Source of the DNA: an uncultured Eubacteriales bacterium | GTDB taxonomy: Bacteria; Bacillota; Clostridia; Oscillospirales; CAG-382 | Assembly (NCBI GenBank): GCA_934444645.1 | Contig: CAKSCV010000021.1 | Coordinates: forward strand, 1 to 52,136 | Direction: 5' to 3' | DNA: 52,136 nucleotides | In this document: piece by piece, positions 8,822 to 17,994 of the stretch | How the letters are laid out: every line of letters begins with the position of its first letter | How positions within the stretch are numbered: the stretch's first letter is position 1 | Translations under genes and position numbers: made by a program | Notes under the pieces: generated by a model | Told to the model about the DNA's origin: nothing | The model's input: the letters and a program-made list of their open reading frames with translations, nothing else | Databases searched by the model: none

Positions 8822-10012
8822 ATGACATTCGAATTTTCCAATAAAGTTAAGGATCTAAAACCCTCTGCTATCCGCGAGATTTTCAAATCGCTCACCGATC
8901 CGAGCGTGATCTCCTTTGCCGCCGGCAACCCGTCGCCGCTCTCGTTCCCGGTGGAAAAGCTGCAAAAGCTTGCCAACGAAATTTTCGAGACCGAATCCGC
9001 CAAATCCCTCCAATACGGCATCACCGAGGGCTACGCGCCGCTAAGAAAGCAGGTTGCCGAACGCCTTGCCTCCAAATTCGGCATCGGGCGCGATTACGAT
9101 ATGACGGTCATCACCTCCGGCGGGCAACAGGGCATTGATCTTGCCTGCAAGGTGTTATGCAACGAGGGCGATACGGTTATCTGTGAAAATCCCAGCTTTA
9201 TCGGCGCGCTCAATGCGTTCCGCTCCTATGGCGTTAACTTAAAAGGCCTCGATGTCGGCAAGGACGGTATTGACCCGAACGAGCTTGAAAACATCTTAAA
9301 GACCGACAAAAAGGTCAAGCTCATTTACCTCATCCCGACCTTCCAAAACCCGGCCGGCATCACCATGTCGCTTGAAAAGAGAAAGGCTGTGCTGGCACTT
9401 GCCAAAAAGTACGGCGTTGTGATTTTGGAGGACAACCCGTATGGTGAGCTGCGCTTTGCCGGAACGGATATTCCCACCATCAAGAGCATGGACGACGAGG
9501 GCGTGGTGCTGTATTGCGGTTCGTTCTCGAAAATTCTGTCCGCCGGTATGCGCGTCGGCTTCCTTTGCGGACATGAGGAGCTTGTCGGCAAGATCGTCGT
9601 CGTCAAGCAGACCAACGACGTTCATACCAACCTGTTTTTCCAAATGCTTTGCTCAAAATTCATCGAAACGTATGGGCTTGACGACCACATTCGCTCGATC
9701 AACAAGCTGTACGGTGAAAACTGTGCCGTCATGCTTGACGCCATGGACAAGACCTTCCCGAAATCCGTGACCTATACGCGTCCCGAAGGCGGTCTGTTCT
9801 TATGGGTGACGCTGCCGGAGGGCACGGACATGAAGGATTTTCTTGCACGCACCATTGCCGCCAAGGTCGCTGTCGTGCCGGGCTCCACCTTCTTACCCGA
9901 ACCGGATAAAGCCTGCTATTCGTTCCGCATGAATTATTCCATGCCGACGGTCGAACAGATTCGCACCGGCGTCCATACGCTTGCCGGCGTGATGAAGGAC
10001 ATGGGCTTATAA
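8822..10012 (+). CDS. PLP-dependent aminotransferase, class I/II (LysN / MocR-catalytic-like)
   Basis: 396 residues. I chose ATG 8822 (MTFEFSNKVKDLKPSAI) because AAAGGA precedes it and the family begins this way; an upstream in-frame ATG at 8765 lies inside a leader hairpin. The fold-type I landmarks are present: SFAAGNPSP near the N-terminus, the TSGGQQGIDL stretch, PTFQNPAG, DNPYGELRF and the lysine region CGSFSKILSAGMRVGF (K of SFSK is the likely PLP Schiff base). This resembles 2-aminoadipate/aromatic aminotransferases related to the MocR catalytic domain, without the GntR DNA-binding part. Substrate unknown. trpS follows 27 bases downstream, so co-transcription is likely. Confidence 0.93.
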   Translation: MTFEFSNKVKDLKPSAIREIFKSLTDPSVISFAAGNPSPLSFPVEKLQKLANEIFETESAKSLQYGITEGYAPLRKQVAERLASKFGIGRDYDMTVITSGGQQGIDLACKVLCNEGDTVICENPSFIGALNAFRSYGVNLKGLDVGKDGIDPNELENILKTDKKVKLIYLIPTFQNPAGITMSLEKRKAVLALAKKYGVVILEDNPYGELRFAGTDIPTIKSMDDEGVVLYCGSFSKILSAGMRVGFLCGHEELVGKIVVVKQTNDVHTNLFFQMLCSKFIETYGLDDHIRSINKLYGENCAVMLDAMDKTFPKSVTYTRPEGGLFLWVTLPEGTDMKDFLARTIAAKVAVVPGSTFLPEPDKACYSFRMNYSMPTVEQIRTGVHTLAGVMKDMGL

Positions 10013-10039
10013 AAACGTTTATACAGAGAGGAAACAACA

Positions 10040-11080
10040 ATGGCAGAAGAAAAGAAACTTGCACCGGAAACGCCGGTCGAAAAAGAGACAAAAAAACGCA
10101 TCTTTTCGGGTGTTCAGCCCAGCGGCATTCTCACGCTCGGCAACTATATCGGCGCCATCCGCAATTGGGTGGGCTTGCAGGAAAATTATGATTGTATGTA
10201 CTGTATGATGGATTTGCATGCCATCACGGTGCGCCAGGTTCCGGCGGATTTAAGACGCCGCACCATGGAGGGACTTGCCCTGTATATCGCCTGCGGCATC
10301 GACCCGAACAAGAGCATTTTGTTCGTGCAGAGCCACGTTCCGGCACACGCCGAGCTTGCGTGGATTTTAGGCTGCTATACCGGCTTTGGCGAATTGTCGC
10401 GCATGACGCAGTTCAAGGATAAATCCCAAAAGCATGCCGATAATATCAATGCCGGCCTTTTCACCTATCCGGTTCTTATGGCGGCGGATATTTTACTCTA
10501 TCAGACCGATCTCGTTCCGGTCGGTGCCGACCAAAAGCAGCACGTGGAGATCACGCGCGACATTGCCGGCCGCTTCAACAGCATCTACGGCGATGTGTTC
10601 ACGATTCCCGAAGCGTACATTCCCAAAACCGGCATGAAGGTCAATTCCTTAACCGACCCGACCAAAAAGATGAGCAAATCCGATCCGAATCCGGCATCGT
10701 ATGTGGCCATCATTGAAAGCCGCGATGATACCATCCGCAAGATCAAGCGCGCCGTGACCGATTCCGACAGCGTGGTCAAATACGCGCCCGGCAAGGACGG
10801 TATCAACAATCTGATGAGCATCTATTCGGTCTTTACCGGCAAGAGCTTCGACGAGATCGAGCGCGAATTCGACGGCAAGGGCTACGGCGATTTCAAGGCG
10901 GCGGTCGGCGAGACCTGCGCAGACGGCTTGGAAAGCGTGAGAAACGAATATGCACGCCTTGTCGGTGATAAGGCGTATTTGGAAAGCCTTATGAAGGAGG
11001 GCGCGGAGAAAGCTGCGTATTTTGCCGCCAAAACCTTGCGTAAGGTATATAAAAAGGTTGGCTTCTATCAGACGAAATAA
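10040..11080 (+). CDS. trpS: tryptophan-tRNA ligase
   Basis: 346 residues. A class I aminoacyl-tRNA synthetase that charges tRNA-Trp in the cytoplasm. The HIGH-type signature appears as PSGILTLGNYIGA (~27-40) and the KMSKS loop as KKMSKSDPN (~209-217). A charged tail of about 20 residues (MAEEKKLAPETPVEKETKK) precedes the usual N-terminus; the start is fixed by GAGAGGAA eight bases upstream. Length is normal for bacterial TrpRS (~330). It lies between an aminotransferase and tagO, with no T-box or trp attenuator. Confidence 0.97.
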   Translation: MAEEKKLAPETPVEKETKKRIFSGVQPSGILTLGNYIGAIRNWVGLQENYDCMYCMMDLHAITVRQVPADLRRRTMEGLALYIACGIDPNKSILFVQSHVPAHAELAWILGCYTGFGELSRMTQFKDKSQKHADNINAGLFTYPVLMAADILLYQTDLVPVGADQKQHVEITRDIAGRFNSIYGDVFTIPEAYIPKTGMKVNSLTDPTKKMSKSDPNPASYVAIIESRDDTIRKIKRAVTDSDSVVKYAPGKDGINNLMSIYSVFTGKSFDEIEREFDGKGYGDFKAAVGETCADGLESVRNEYARLVGDKAYLESLMKEGAEKAAYFAAKTLRKVYKKVGFYQTK

Positions 11081-11136
11081 GACCGCGCGTTTTGCGGTGC
11101 GAACAAAACAAACAACTTTGAGAGGAACTTCTGTTT

Positions 11137-12240
11137 ATGTTTGAAATGTACGGCTCCGTGTTCAACACGGTCTACGGCATTGTTTTGGCGTTTATCTGCG
11201 CCTTCTTCATCTCGGTCACATCCACGCCCGTGGTACGCACGCTTGCCTTCAAATTCGGTGTGACGGATATCCCGAAGGATAACCGCCGGATGCACAAAAA
11301 AGAAATGCCGCTCATGGGCGGCGCTGCCATTTTCCTTGCTTTTACGGTCACAGTGCTCATTTTCTGCAAACCGACCGTGCAGACGATAGCCATGCTTATC
11401 GGCAATCTCATCATCGTCATTACCGGCATCATCGACGACAAGTACGATATGAACGCGTTTGTCAAGCTGTTTTTGCAGATCGCGGCTTCTGTCGTTGCGG
11501 TCGGCGGCGGCATTGTGTTCGAGCAGATCAACCTGTTCGGACACGATATCGCCTTCGGCTCGCTTGCACCGGTTGTGACCGTGCTTTGGATCACTGCCAT
11601 CACCAACGCCGTCAATCTCATCGACGGCCTTGACGGCTTGTCCTGCGGCGTTTCCACCATTTCGGCCACCACGCTGTTATTCACCCTGCTGCGCACCGAT
11701 ACCGACATCAACGTCATCTGCATGATCGCGATTTTGGTCGGCGCGTGCATGGGCTTTTTGCCGTTCAACTTCAATCCGGCACGCATTTTCATGGGCGATA
11801 CCGGCGCATTGTTCCTCGGCTACACGCTCGGCGTGCTGTCGATTCAAGGCTGCTTCAAGCTCAACGGCATGGTGTCGTTCTGGGTGCCGATCCTCATTTT
11901 CGCCCTGCCGCTTGCCGATACGACCTTTGCGTTCTTACGCCGTATCCTGACCGGCAAAAGCCCGTTCCATGCGGACAGAGGCCATCTGCATCACAAGCTC
12001 ATCGACAAGGGCTTTGACCAAAAGCATGCGGTCATGATCCTTTACGCCGTCAGCGGAATGCTCGGCATTTCGGCCATTCTGTTCTCCTTCGGCTGGACGG
12101 TCAAGGCACTGATCGTTGCGGCAGCTGCCATTGCCATTCTGTACGGAAACTTAAACTTCTCATTCGAACGAAAGGATATTTCCGAAAAGCAGGCGGCGCA
12201 GATCGAACACGATACGCCCGACACTCCGGAAAAGCCCTAA
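11137..12240 (+). CDS. tagO: undecaprenyl-phosphate GlcNAc-1-phosphate transferase (TagO/WecA family)
   Basis: 367 residues, polytopic membrane protein. The family transfers HexNAc-1-phosphate from a UDP-sugar to undecaprenyl phosphate, the first step of teichoic acid, capsule or secondary wall polymer synthesis. The MraY/WecA-superfamily motifs are visible: GGAAIFLAF, IIDDKYDMNA (~97-106), the NAVNLIDGLDGLS loop (~157), NPARIFMGDTGALFLG (~212) and the C-terminal HADRGHLHHKL (~277). That last motif distinguishes WecA/TagO from MraY. About ten membrane segments are apparent. The product would supply lipid-linked carriers for wall polymers, which SLH proteins such as the one at 43896-48476 normally need. 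Confidence 0.92.
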   Translation: MFEMYGSVFNTVYGIVLAFICAFFISVTSTPVVRTLAFKFGVTDIPKDNRRMHKKEMPLMGGAAIFLAFTVTVLIFCKPTVQTIAMLIGNLIIVITGIIDDKYDMNAFVKLFLQIAASVVAVGGGIVFEQINLFGHDIAFGSLAPVVTVLWITAITNAVNLIDGLDGLSCGVSTISATTLLFTLLRTDTDINVICMIAILVGACMGFLPFNFNPARIFMGDTGALFLGYTLGVLSIQGCFKLNGMVSFWVPILIFALPLADTTFAFLRRILTGKSPFHADRGHLHHKLIDKGFDQKHAVMILYAVSGMLGISAILFSFGWTVKALIVAAAAIAILYGNLNFSFERKDISEKQAAQIEHDTPDTPEKP

Positions 12241-12288
12241 GCCGAAAACGACATCCTGTCCGACAAAACCCGAAAGGAGGAAAAATGC

Positions 12289-13179
12289 GTGAAGGAAAAA
12301 GTCAAAAATACGCTGTTTTCGCTGTTAAACGTGCTTCTTGTGGCAGCCGTTTTGCTTTTTATTTTGATCGGCATTGCCAAAATCGGCCTTATCGACCTTC
12401 CGTCGTTTTTTTCGCCTTTTTTCGGGAAAGACCCGAATGCTTCGTCCGAACCGGCGGATAACGGCCTTTCCGCCATTTTGAAGCCCGGCACGGCAACCGA
12501 CGGCTTTACGGTTATCAAGGCTGAAATGACGCCGGAAAGCGTCCGCACCATGCTGCGTGCACTTACGCCGAAAAAGACCTATGCGCACGACTTGGAATAC
12601 ACCGTGTATTCCGGCAATGTCGGCTCTTCACGGCACGTGGTGCTGTACCGGCTGAAGGACGCGTATTTGGCATATTATGTATCTCCGGGAGCCGGTGCCT
12701 ATAAGCAGGTGTTCGAAAAAGACGGCACCACCTCTGTCAGCGTGCTTCGCGGAAACGAAACGCATACCGCCGCTTATCCGACCGGCGACATCGATTTTGC
12801 CGGTGAGATCGGCGTGATTCTCACCCATGAGGATTTTCTGAAAACCGCCGGTGACGACGGTTATACCTATTCATTGGTTTCGAGCGATGACGGCACGTTG
12901 ATGCTCATCACATTCACCTCCCAAAGCGGCGCGTACACGCAAACGCAGACGTATAAGCTGAACCTCGATTACGGCATTGTCACCGAAGCCTGGTGCTATG
13001 AAAACGATAAGCTTATCTATGCCTTATCCACCGGTCGCCTTGCCGAACGCATTGAACCGGATTTTGCCGTCCCGCAGGAGTTTTCCGATTTGCTGCCCGA
13101 TGAGTTAAAAGCTATCCTTGTCTCCGAAACGGAGGTTCCGGAAACCTATCCCGATCCGACCGAAGTCCCGGAAGCGTAA
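12289..13179 (+). CDS. membrane-anchored extracellular protein of unknown function
   Basis: 296 residues from GTG 12289, preceded by a perfect AAAGGAGG eight bases upstream; the nearby ATG at 12285 is in another frame. One N-terminal membrane segment (~8-32) is followed by a soluble, beta-rich region (~70-270) and a Pro/Glu-rich tail of repeated EVPE/PDPTEVPE units, probably outside the cell. I recognise no family. It follows tagO after 48 bases, so an envelope role is possible. It converges with the minus-strand operon, the stops being only eight bases apart. Confidence 0.85.
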   Translation: MKEKVKNTLFSLLNVLLVAAVLLFILIGIAKIGLIDLPSFFSPFFGKDPNASSEPADNGLSAILKPGTATDGFTVIKAEMTPESVRTMLRALTPKKTYAHDLEYTVYSGNVGSSRHVVLYRLKDAYLAYYVSPGAGAYKQVFEKDGTTSVSVLRGNETHTAAYPTGDIDFAGEIGVILTHEDFLKTAGDDGYTYSLVSSDDGTLMLITFTSQSGAYTQTQTYKLNLDYGIVTEAWCYENDKLIYALSTGRLAERIEPDFAVPQEFSDLLPDELKAILVSETEVPETYPDPTEVPEA

Positions 13180-13186
13180 TATCGCG

Positions 13187-13597
13187 TTACAGAAGCAGCA
13201 AAACCGCAAGCAGGAGCGGAATCAGCTTGTCGTTTTCGCTGTCGCCGTCGGTCAAAAAGAATACAATGAGAAGCAAGAGCAGCATATCGCCGCCGTCGGA
13301 AAAACCGAACAGCTTCTGTAAAGGGCATTCTTTGGCTGCCGGCTTTGCATAAGGCCTTTCTTCGCCGCGCGGCATGTCTTCGGGCGCACGGCAATCTTCC
13401 GGCTTCGCCGCACAGACCGCGACCGAACCGCCCGGAACGCACGTGCCTTCGGCAGGCTTTTCGATAACCGGCTTCCCGGTGCAGGTGCGGCTTTCTGCCT
13501 GACCGGCACTTCGTCTTAAAAATTCTTCTTTGGCATACGCGTCTTCAAAAGCGCGGACCGTACCGCTCTTGTTTTGTGGAAATTCACGTGCGTACAT
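13187..13597 (-). CDS. small protein with hydrophobic Leu-rich C-terminus
   Basis: 136 residues, start behind GAAAGGAA. The first ~95 residues are charged and carry several cysteines (CTGK, CVPG, CAAKPEDC, ECPLQ). The C-terminus has two short hydrophobic runs, MLLLLLIVFFL and PLLLAVLLLL, separated by an acidic turn (TDGDSENDK). Small Clostridia proteins with such paired Leu-rich tails are common near sporulation or envelope genes, but I cannot name a function. Third gene of a minus-strand operon (14316 to 13187). Confidence 0.75.
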   Translation of the reverse strand: MYAREFPQNKSGTVRAFEDAYAKEEFLRRSAGQAESRTCTGKPVIEKPAEGTCVPGGSVAVCAAKPEDCRAPEDMPRGEERPYAKPAAKECPLQKLFGFSDGGDMLLLLLIVFFLTDGDSENDKLIPLLLAVLLLL

Positions 13598-13614
13598 GGT
13601 TTGGTTCCTTTCCG

Positions 13615-14055
13615 CTATCCTAACAGCGTATTTTTATAGTTGTTCAACAATCCCGCCACACTCAACGCGCGTACCAATCCGTCCACGCGCTCTTTTTTTG
13701 CATCGTTGACATACGGGCGGATGGCTTTTAGAAGCGTGATGCGCCTGTCGGGCGTGCCCTTTTCGGGAAACGCGCCCAATGTCCCAAGCGGTGCAGAGGG
13801 CAAAATGCCGCTTGCGGCTGGCGTCCCGGCGGGCTCTTCAAGCAAGGCTGTTTTCTCGCTTTGCGTCCCGGCGGACGCGGAAAGGACGGTGTTTTTTGCC
13901 TCGTTTTGCGGCTGCACATCGTTTTCCGGCGCATTGCCTGCCAATACCTGCGAAAGGCCGCCTCCGCCAAAGCTTTCAACCATGCTTGCGATACGCTCTA
14001 AAGTTTCCGGCTTGCTTAACAGGGCTTTGATTTGTTCGCTTGAAATATCGTTCAT
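13615..14055 (-). CDS. conserved-looking hypothetical protein, middle gene of a small operon
   Basis: 146 residues, ATG behind GGAGGAG. The N-terminus (SSEQIKALLSKPETLERIAS) and C-terminus (LLKAIRPYVNDAKKERVDGL) look helical and constrained. The middle (~45-105) is low-complexity, rich in Ala, Glu, Pro and Thr, and probably disordered. No signal peptide or catalytic motif. The layout resembles two short helical interaction motifs joined by a linker. The gaps to its neighbours are 12 and 17 bases, so it is co-transcribed. Confidence 0.8.
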   Translation of the reverse strand: MNDISSEQIKALLSKPETLERIASMVESFGGGGLSQVLAGNAPENDVQPQNEAKNTVLSASAGTQSEKTALLEEPAGTPAASGILPSAPLGTLGAFPEKGTPDRRITLLKAIRPYVNDAKKERVDGLVRALSVAGLLNNYKNTLLG

Positions 14056-14067
14056 GGCGCTCCTCCT

Positions 14068-14316
14068 TCAGACCTCGTCGTTTTCGATGCGCCGGGCGAT
14101 TTCGGAGGCCGCCTGCGGACTGATTTTGTTTAACATCCCGTTTATCTGCTCGGCGCTTAACGCCTTTAGCATTCCGCGCAGCCGTGCCACATCGGAAAGC
14201 GCGGCGGAGGTGCTACGCGCGTCCGCTCCGGCAGCCGCGGCGGCGGCCGAAACCTTGCGGCGAAGCTCCTCGTCCGAGAGGGCTAACAGCTTTTGAAGCT
14301 TTTCGTTATCAAGCAT
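14068..14316 (-). CDS. small helical protein, first gene of the minus-strand operon
   Basis: 82 residues, ATG 14316 behind AAAGGAG. All-helical prediction by eye: two segments (LQKLLALSDEELRRKVSAAA and VARLRGMLKALSAEQINGML) joined by an Ala/Gly linker. No cysteine or catalytic residue pattern. The LSxEQIxxxLxK pattern also occurs at the start of the next gene (SSEQIKALLSK), suggesting a shared short helical motif. Function unknown. The 120-base gap to the divergent phosphodiesterase must hold both promoters; a TATACT on the minus strand there has no good -35. Confidence 0.78.
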   Translation of the reverse strand: MLDNEKLQKLLALSDEELRRKVSAAAAAAGADARSTSAALSDVARLRGMLKALSAEQINGMLNKISPQAASEIARRIENDEV

Positions 14317-14436
14317 AGAATTGACTCCTTTATGAAAAATCGAGCGGTTAGGTCCGTTTGCTACAGTATATGCCGTTTTTTCGGAAAATGACCTCTTGCG
14401 CGTTTTTCAAATACAAAAAAGAAAGAGCCGAATGCC

Positions 14437-14934
14437 ATGAAAATTCTTGTTTTTTCCGATACACACCGCAAAACCGAACCGATGGCGCAGATCATCCGCG
14501 CGAATATCGGCAAGGTCGATCTGGTCATCCATTTGGGTGATAACTATACCGATCTTGCCGAGATCCGCGACGATTTTCCGCAGGTCGCTTTCCTTGGCGT
14601 TTGCGGCAACTGTGATCTGTTTGTCAGCAGCCGCTATCCTGTTTCCGATACCGTGTCGCTCGAAGGGCATAAGCTCTTTTTCACGCACGGACATAAATAC
14701 GATATCCGCGTGGCGGATACGGTTCTCGGCTTCGAAGCCAAAAAAGCCGGCGCGGACATCGTGTTATACGGTCATACCCACGTCGGTGCGTGTTATGAGA
14801 AAAACGGATTAACCTTTTTCAATCCCGGAAGCCTTTCCGAGCCGCGCGACGGCAAAAAAGGCTCCTACGGCCTTATCACGCTTTCACCCGAAAAATGCAC
14901 CTTCGAACACCTGTATTACGACCCAAAAGCATAG
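14437..14934 (+). CDS. metallophosphoesterase, YfcE/MJ0936 type
   Basis: 165 residues, the usual length for YfcE-type phosphodiesterases. The dimetal motifs are complete: SDTH (8-10 region), HLGDN, GNCD, the HGH in FFTHGHKYD and GHTHVG. The family hydrolyses phosphodiesters in vitro with Mn or Ni; physiological substrates are mostly unknown. The gene diverges from the small-protein operon and is followed after 12 bases by a small membrane protein. Confidence 0.92.
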   Translation: MKILVFSDTHRKTEPMAQIIRANIGKVDLVIHLGDNYTDLAEIRDDFPQVAFLGVCGNCDLFVSSRYPVSDTVSLEGHKLFFTHGHKYDIRVADTVLGFEAKKAGADIVLYGHTHVGACYEKNGLTFFNPGSLSEPRDGKKGSYGLITLSPEKCTFEHLYYDPKA

Positions 14935-14946
14935 AGGAGGATCCCC

Positions 14947-15507
14947 ATGACCTACCGCGTTCCCAAGAAAGATAAAAAAGCATCGCTCACGGCTCTGCTT
15001 GCGGCAATTTTTTCCGTGCTTTGCTTTGCCTTTTCCTCATTTATGAATGCACCTGTGGTGTACCAGCTGACCGGTCTTGTGCTTGCCGTTGTCGCTTTGC
15101 AGGTTTATATGAAATTCGTTCAAAGCGGCTATGTGTATGAGGTGACGGACAACGATCTGCGCATTCATAAAATTACCGGTAAAAAGAGCACGACTGTTTG
15201 CTCCATGAGCCTTGAAGAATCGCTCACCGGCGTGTTAAGTGCCGCCTATGCCGCCAAAAACGCCGCAAAGCTGCCGAAAAACACCATTTCCCTCAATTTC
15301 TGCCAAAACCTATTTTGCGAGGATTTTGCCGTATACTACTTCAACTTTAACGGCCGGGTGGCAAAATTAAAATTCGAGCCGGACGCAGCCTTTGCCGAAA
15401 GCGTCAACAAAGGCATCGCCGCCGCCAAAAAACGCGCCGCAGCCTATGCCGCCTTCGGCGAACCGGAACAGTCCGCAAAAGAACCTTCTTCGGACGAAAA
15501 CGACTAA
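14947..15507 (+). CDS. small membrane protein of unknown function (PH-like domain possible)
   Basis: 186 residues, ATG behind GAGGAGG. Two membrane segments (~17-34 and ~38-58) form a hairpin, followed by a soluble region (~60-165) with the strand pattern of bacterial PH-like domains (YVYEVTDNDLRIHKITGKKS). The tail is rich in Ala and Lys, then acidic. It probably sits in the cytoplasmic membrane facing inward. No named family recognised. It lies 24 bases before thiI. Confidence 0.8.
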   Translation: MTYRVPKKDKKASLTALLAAIFSVLCFAFSSFMNAPVVYQLTGLVLAVVALQVYMKFVQSGYVYEVTDNDLRIHKITGKKSTTVCSMSLEESLTGVLSAAYAAKNAAKLPKNTISLNFCQNLFCEDFAVYYFNFNGRVAKLKFEPDAAFAESVNKGIAAAKKRAAAYAAFGEPEQSAKEPSSDEND

Positions 15508-15531
15508 ACCAACGAAACGGAGTATCGCACC

Positions 15532-16722
15532 ATGGAAAACAAACAGGTCATCCTTCTCAAATACGGCGAAGTGGTCTTAAAGGGCCTCAACCGCCGCTAT
15601 TTCGAAAAAATATTAGAGCGCGACGCGGCAAAACGCCTGCAAAAATGCGGTAATTACAGCCTGACGGCAGCTCAATCCACCATGTATATTTCGCCGCTCG
15701 ACGATGCGGCTCGGCTGAATATCCAAGCGACAGCCGAAGCCTGCTCCAGAATTTTCGGCGTTGTTTCGGTCTGTATCGCCGAGGAGCTGCCTAAGGATAC
15801 CGATACCATCCTCGCGTTTGTCGGCGATTATGTGAAACGCGTCAAAGGCGCAGCCAAAACCTTTAAGGTGACCGGCAAGCGTTCGGATAAGCGTTTTCCG
15901 CTGACCTCGCCCGAGCTTGCGGCACTGTGCGGCGCAAAGATTTTGGAAGCCAATCCCGATTTGACCGTCGATGTTAATAAGCCGGAGCTTGACGTGCGCG
16001 TCGAGATTCGTGATTTTGCCGCCTATGTTCATGCCGGCTTTCTGCCGGGCGCGGGCGGTATGCCGGCCGGAAGCGCCGGAAAGGCTGTGCTTCTCCTGTC
16101 GGGCGGCATCGACAGCCCGGTGGCAGGCTTCTTATGCGCCAAGCGCGGCGTAAAGCTCGAAGCACTCCATTTCGACAGCTTCCCGTATACCAGCGAACGC
16201 GCGCGGCAGAAGGTGGTCGATCTTGCTTCAGCCATGGAGGATTACTGCGGCGAAATCCGGATGCATGTCATTTCCTTAACCGAGATCCAAGAAACCATCA
16301 AGCGCGATTGCCGCGAGGATTATTTTACCTTGCTGCTGCGCCGCTTTATGATGCGGCTTGCCGAACGCGCTGCCGTCAGTTTTGAGGCGGGAGCCCTCAT
16401 CACCGGCGAAAGCCTCGGTCAGGTGGCAAGCCAAACCATGCCGGCTCTTACCGTGACCGGAAACGCCGTGCAGCACCTGCCGGTTTTCCGTCCGCTTATT
16501 GCCCTCGATAAAGAGGAAATCATCCGGATTGCACGCAAAATCGGCACGTTCGATATTTCCATCGAGCCGTTTGAGGATTGCTGCACGGTGTTCACGCCGC
16601 GCCATCCCGTGACCAATCCGATTTTGGAAAAAGTGTTGAAAGAAGAAGCAAAGCTCGATGTGGACGGCCTTTGCGACCATGCCTTTGCCAACATGGAAAG
16701 CGTGGTGCTTGACAGAGCATGA
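15532..16722 (+). CDS. thiI: tRNA 4-thiouridine synthase ThiI
   Basis: 396 residues. Adenylates U8 of tRNA and transfers sulfur to form 4-thiouridine; in some bacteria it also serves thiazole synthesis. It shows an N-terminal ferredoxin-like region, a THUMP domain (~60-165) and the PP-loop pyrophosphatase signature LLSGGIDSPVAGF (~186-198). There is no C-terminal rhodanese domain, as in the short Firmicutes form where sulfur comes from a dedicated cysteine desulfurase. The CCTVF cysteine pair near 345 is typical of the family. The stop overlaps the cinA start (ATGA). Confidence 0.95.
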   Translation: MENKQVILLKYGEVVLKGLNRRYFEKILERDAAKRLQKCGNYSLTAAQSTMYISPLDDAARLNIQATAEACSRIFGVVSVCIAEELPKDTDTILAFVGDYVKRVKGAAKTFKVTGKRSDKRFPLTSPELAALCGAKILEANPDLTVDVNKPELDVRVEIRDFAAYVHAGFLPGAGGMPAGSAGKAVLLLSGGIDSPVAGFLCAKRGVKLEALHFDSFPYTSERARQKVVDLASAMEDYCGEIRMHVISLTEIQETIKRDCREDYFTLLLRRFMMRLAERAAVSFEAGALITGESLGQVASQTMPALTVTGNAVQHLPVFRPLIALDKEEIIRIARKIGTFDISIEPFEDCCTVFTPRHPVTNPILEKVLKEEAKLDVDGLCDHAFANMESVVLDRA

Positions 16723-17963
16723 ACGCAGAAGTTTTGTGTATCGGCACAGAGGTGCTTATCGGCGACATTGTCAACACCAATGCCGCGTATCTCGGCAAAC
16801 GCCTTTCGGAAGCCGGTTTTAACGTCTATTACCATATGGTCTGCGGCGATAATCCTGCACGCATGACCGAATGTATGCGTCTGGCACTCTCCCGGAGCGA
16901 TTTTGTGTTCATCACCGGCGGGCTCGGGCCGACGTATGACGATATCACCAAAGAGGTGGCCGCCAAGCTTTTCGGTCTGCCGCTTGTCGAACACACCGAA
17001 ATTCTCGAACGCCTGCAAGCCTATTTTGCATCGCGCGGACGCGTGATGACCGATAATAACCGCAAACAGGCGCTTATTCCGCTTGGAGCGCATCTTTTCG
17101 AAAACCGCTTCGGAACAGCCGACGGGCTTGCCGTGACCGACGGCAAAAAGACGCTTGTTCTCATGCCAGGACCGCCGCGTGAAATGCGGCCGATGCTCGA
17201 AAACGAGGTCTTGCCGTATCTTGCCGCCAAAAACGACCACGTGCTTGTTTCCTCCAACGTCAACATTTTCGGCATGGGCGAATCGGCGGTGGAGTGCGCG
17301 CTTGCCGACCTGATGAAAACCTCGGAAAATCCGACCGTTGCGCCCTATATCGGCGAAGGCGAGGTGCGGTTACGCGTTTCGGCACGCGCTGAAAATACCC
17401 AAAAGGCAAGAGATCTTATCGCGCCGACAGTCGAAAAGATCCGTACGGCGCTTGGCAGTGCTGTGTATGGCGTTGACGTGCCGTCGCTCGAAAGCGTGCT
17501 TGTCGAAAAACTCAAAGCGGCGCATAAAACCGTCACCTTTGCCGAATCGTGTACCGGCGGCTTGCTTGCCAAACGCATGACCGATGTGCCCGGCGCAAGC
17601 GAGGTGTTCGGCTTCGGCTTTGTGACGTATGCAAACGAAGCTAAAAGGAAGCTTCTCGGCGTGTCGACCGAAACGCTTGAAGCGCACGGCGCGGTCAGTC
17701 CTGAAACGGCGCGTGAAATGGCGCTTGGCGCAAAACGCGTTTCCGGCGCGGATATCGCTGTTTCGGTCACCGGCATTGCAGGACCGACCGGCGGCACGCC
17801 CGAAAAACCGGTGGGGCTCGTGTATATGGGCGTGGCGTCCGACAGCGGCGTGGAAACGCACAAACTGATGCTTGGCGGCCATGCTTCAAGCGACCGTGAC
17901 TTTATCCGCACACTGACAGCCAACCATGCCTTCAAGGCGGTACTCGATCTGTTGGCGGATTAA
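16719..17963 (+). CDS. cinA: CinA family protein (nicotinamide-nucleotide amidohydrolase / ADP-ribose pyrophosphatase)
   Basis: 414 residues, normal for full-length CinA. The N-terminal MoCF-like domain (~1-170) shows GTEVLIGDIVNTNAAYLG and GGLGPTYDDITKE. The C-terminal CinA deamidase domain (~255-414) shows AESCTGGLLAKRMTDVPGAS and VTGIAGPTGG. The family recycles pyridine nucleotides by deamidating NMN and is co-expressed with competence genes in some Firmicutes. It starts inside the thiI stop, so translational coupling is expected. Confidence 0.95.
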   Translation: MNAEVLCIGTEVLIGDIVNTNAAYLGKRLSEAGFNVYYHMVCGDNPARMTECMRLALSRSDFVFITGGLGPTYDDITKEVAAKLFGLPLVEHTEILERLQAYFASRGRVMTDNNRKQALIPLGAHLFENRFGTADGLAVTDGKKTLVLMPGPPREMRPMLENEVLPYLAAKNDHVLVSSNVNIFGMGESAVECALADLMKTSENPTVAPYIGEGEVRLRVSARAENTQKARDLIAPTVEKIRTALGSAVYGVDVPSLESVLVEKLKAAHKTVTFAESCTGGLLAKRMTDVPGASEVFGFGFVTYANEAKRKLLGVSTETLEAHGAVSPETAREMALGAKRVSGADIAVSVTGIAGPTGGTPEKPVGLVYMGVASDSGVETHKLMLGGHASSDRDFIRTLTANHAFKAVLDLLAD

Positions 17964-17994
17964 CCCGTTTTGCGGAGAAAGGAAGACGAGAAAC

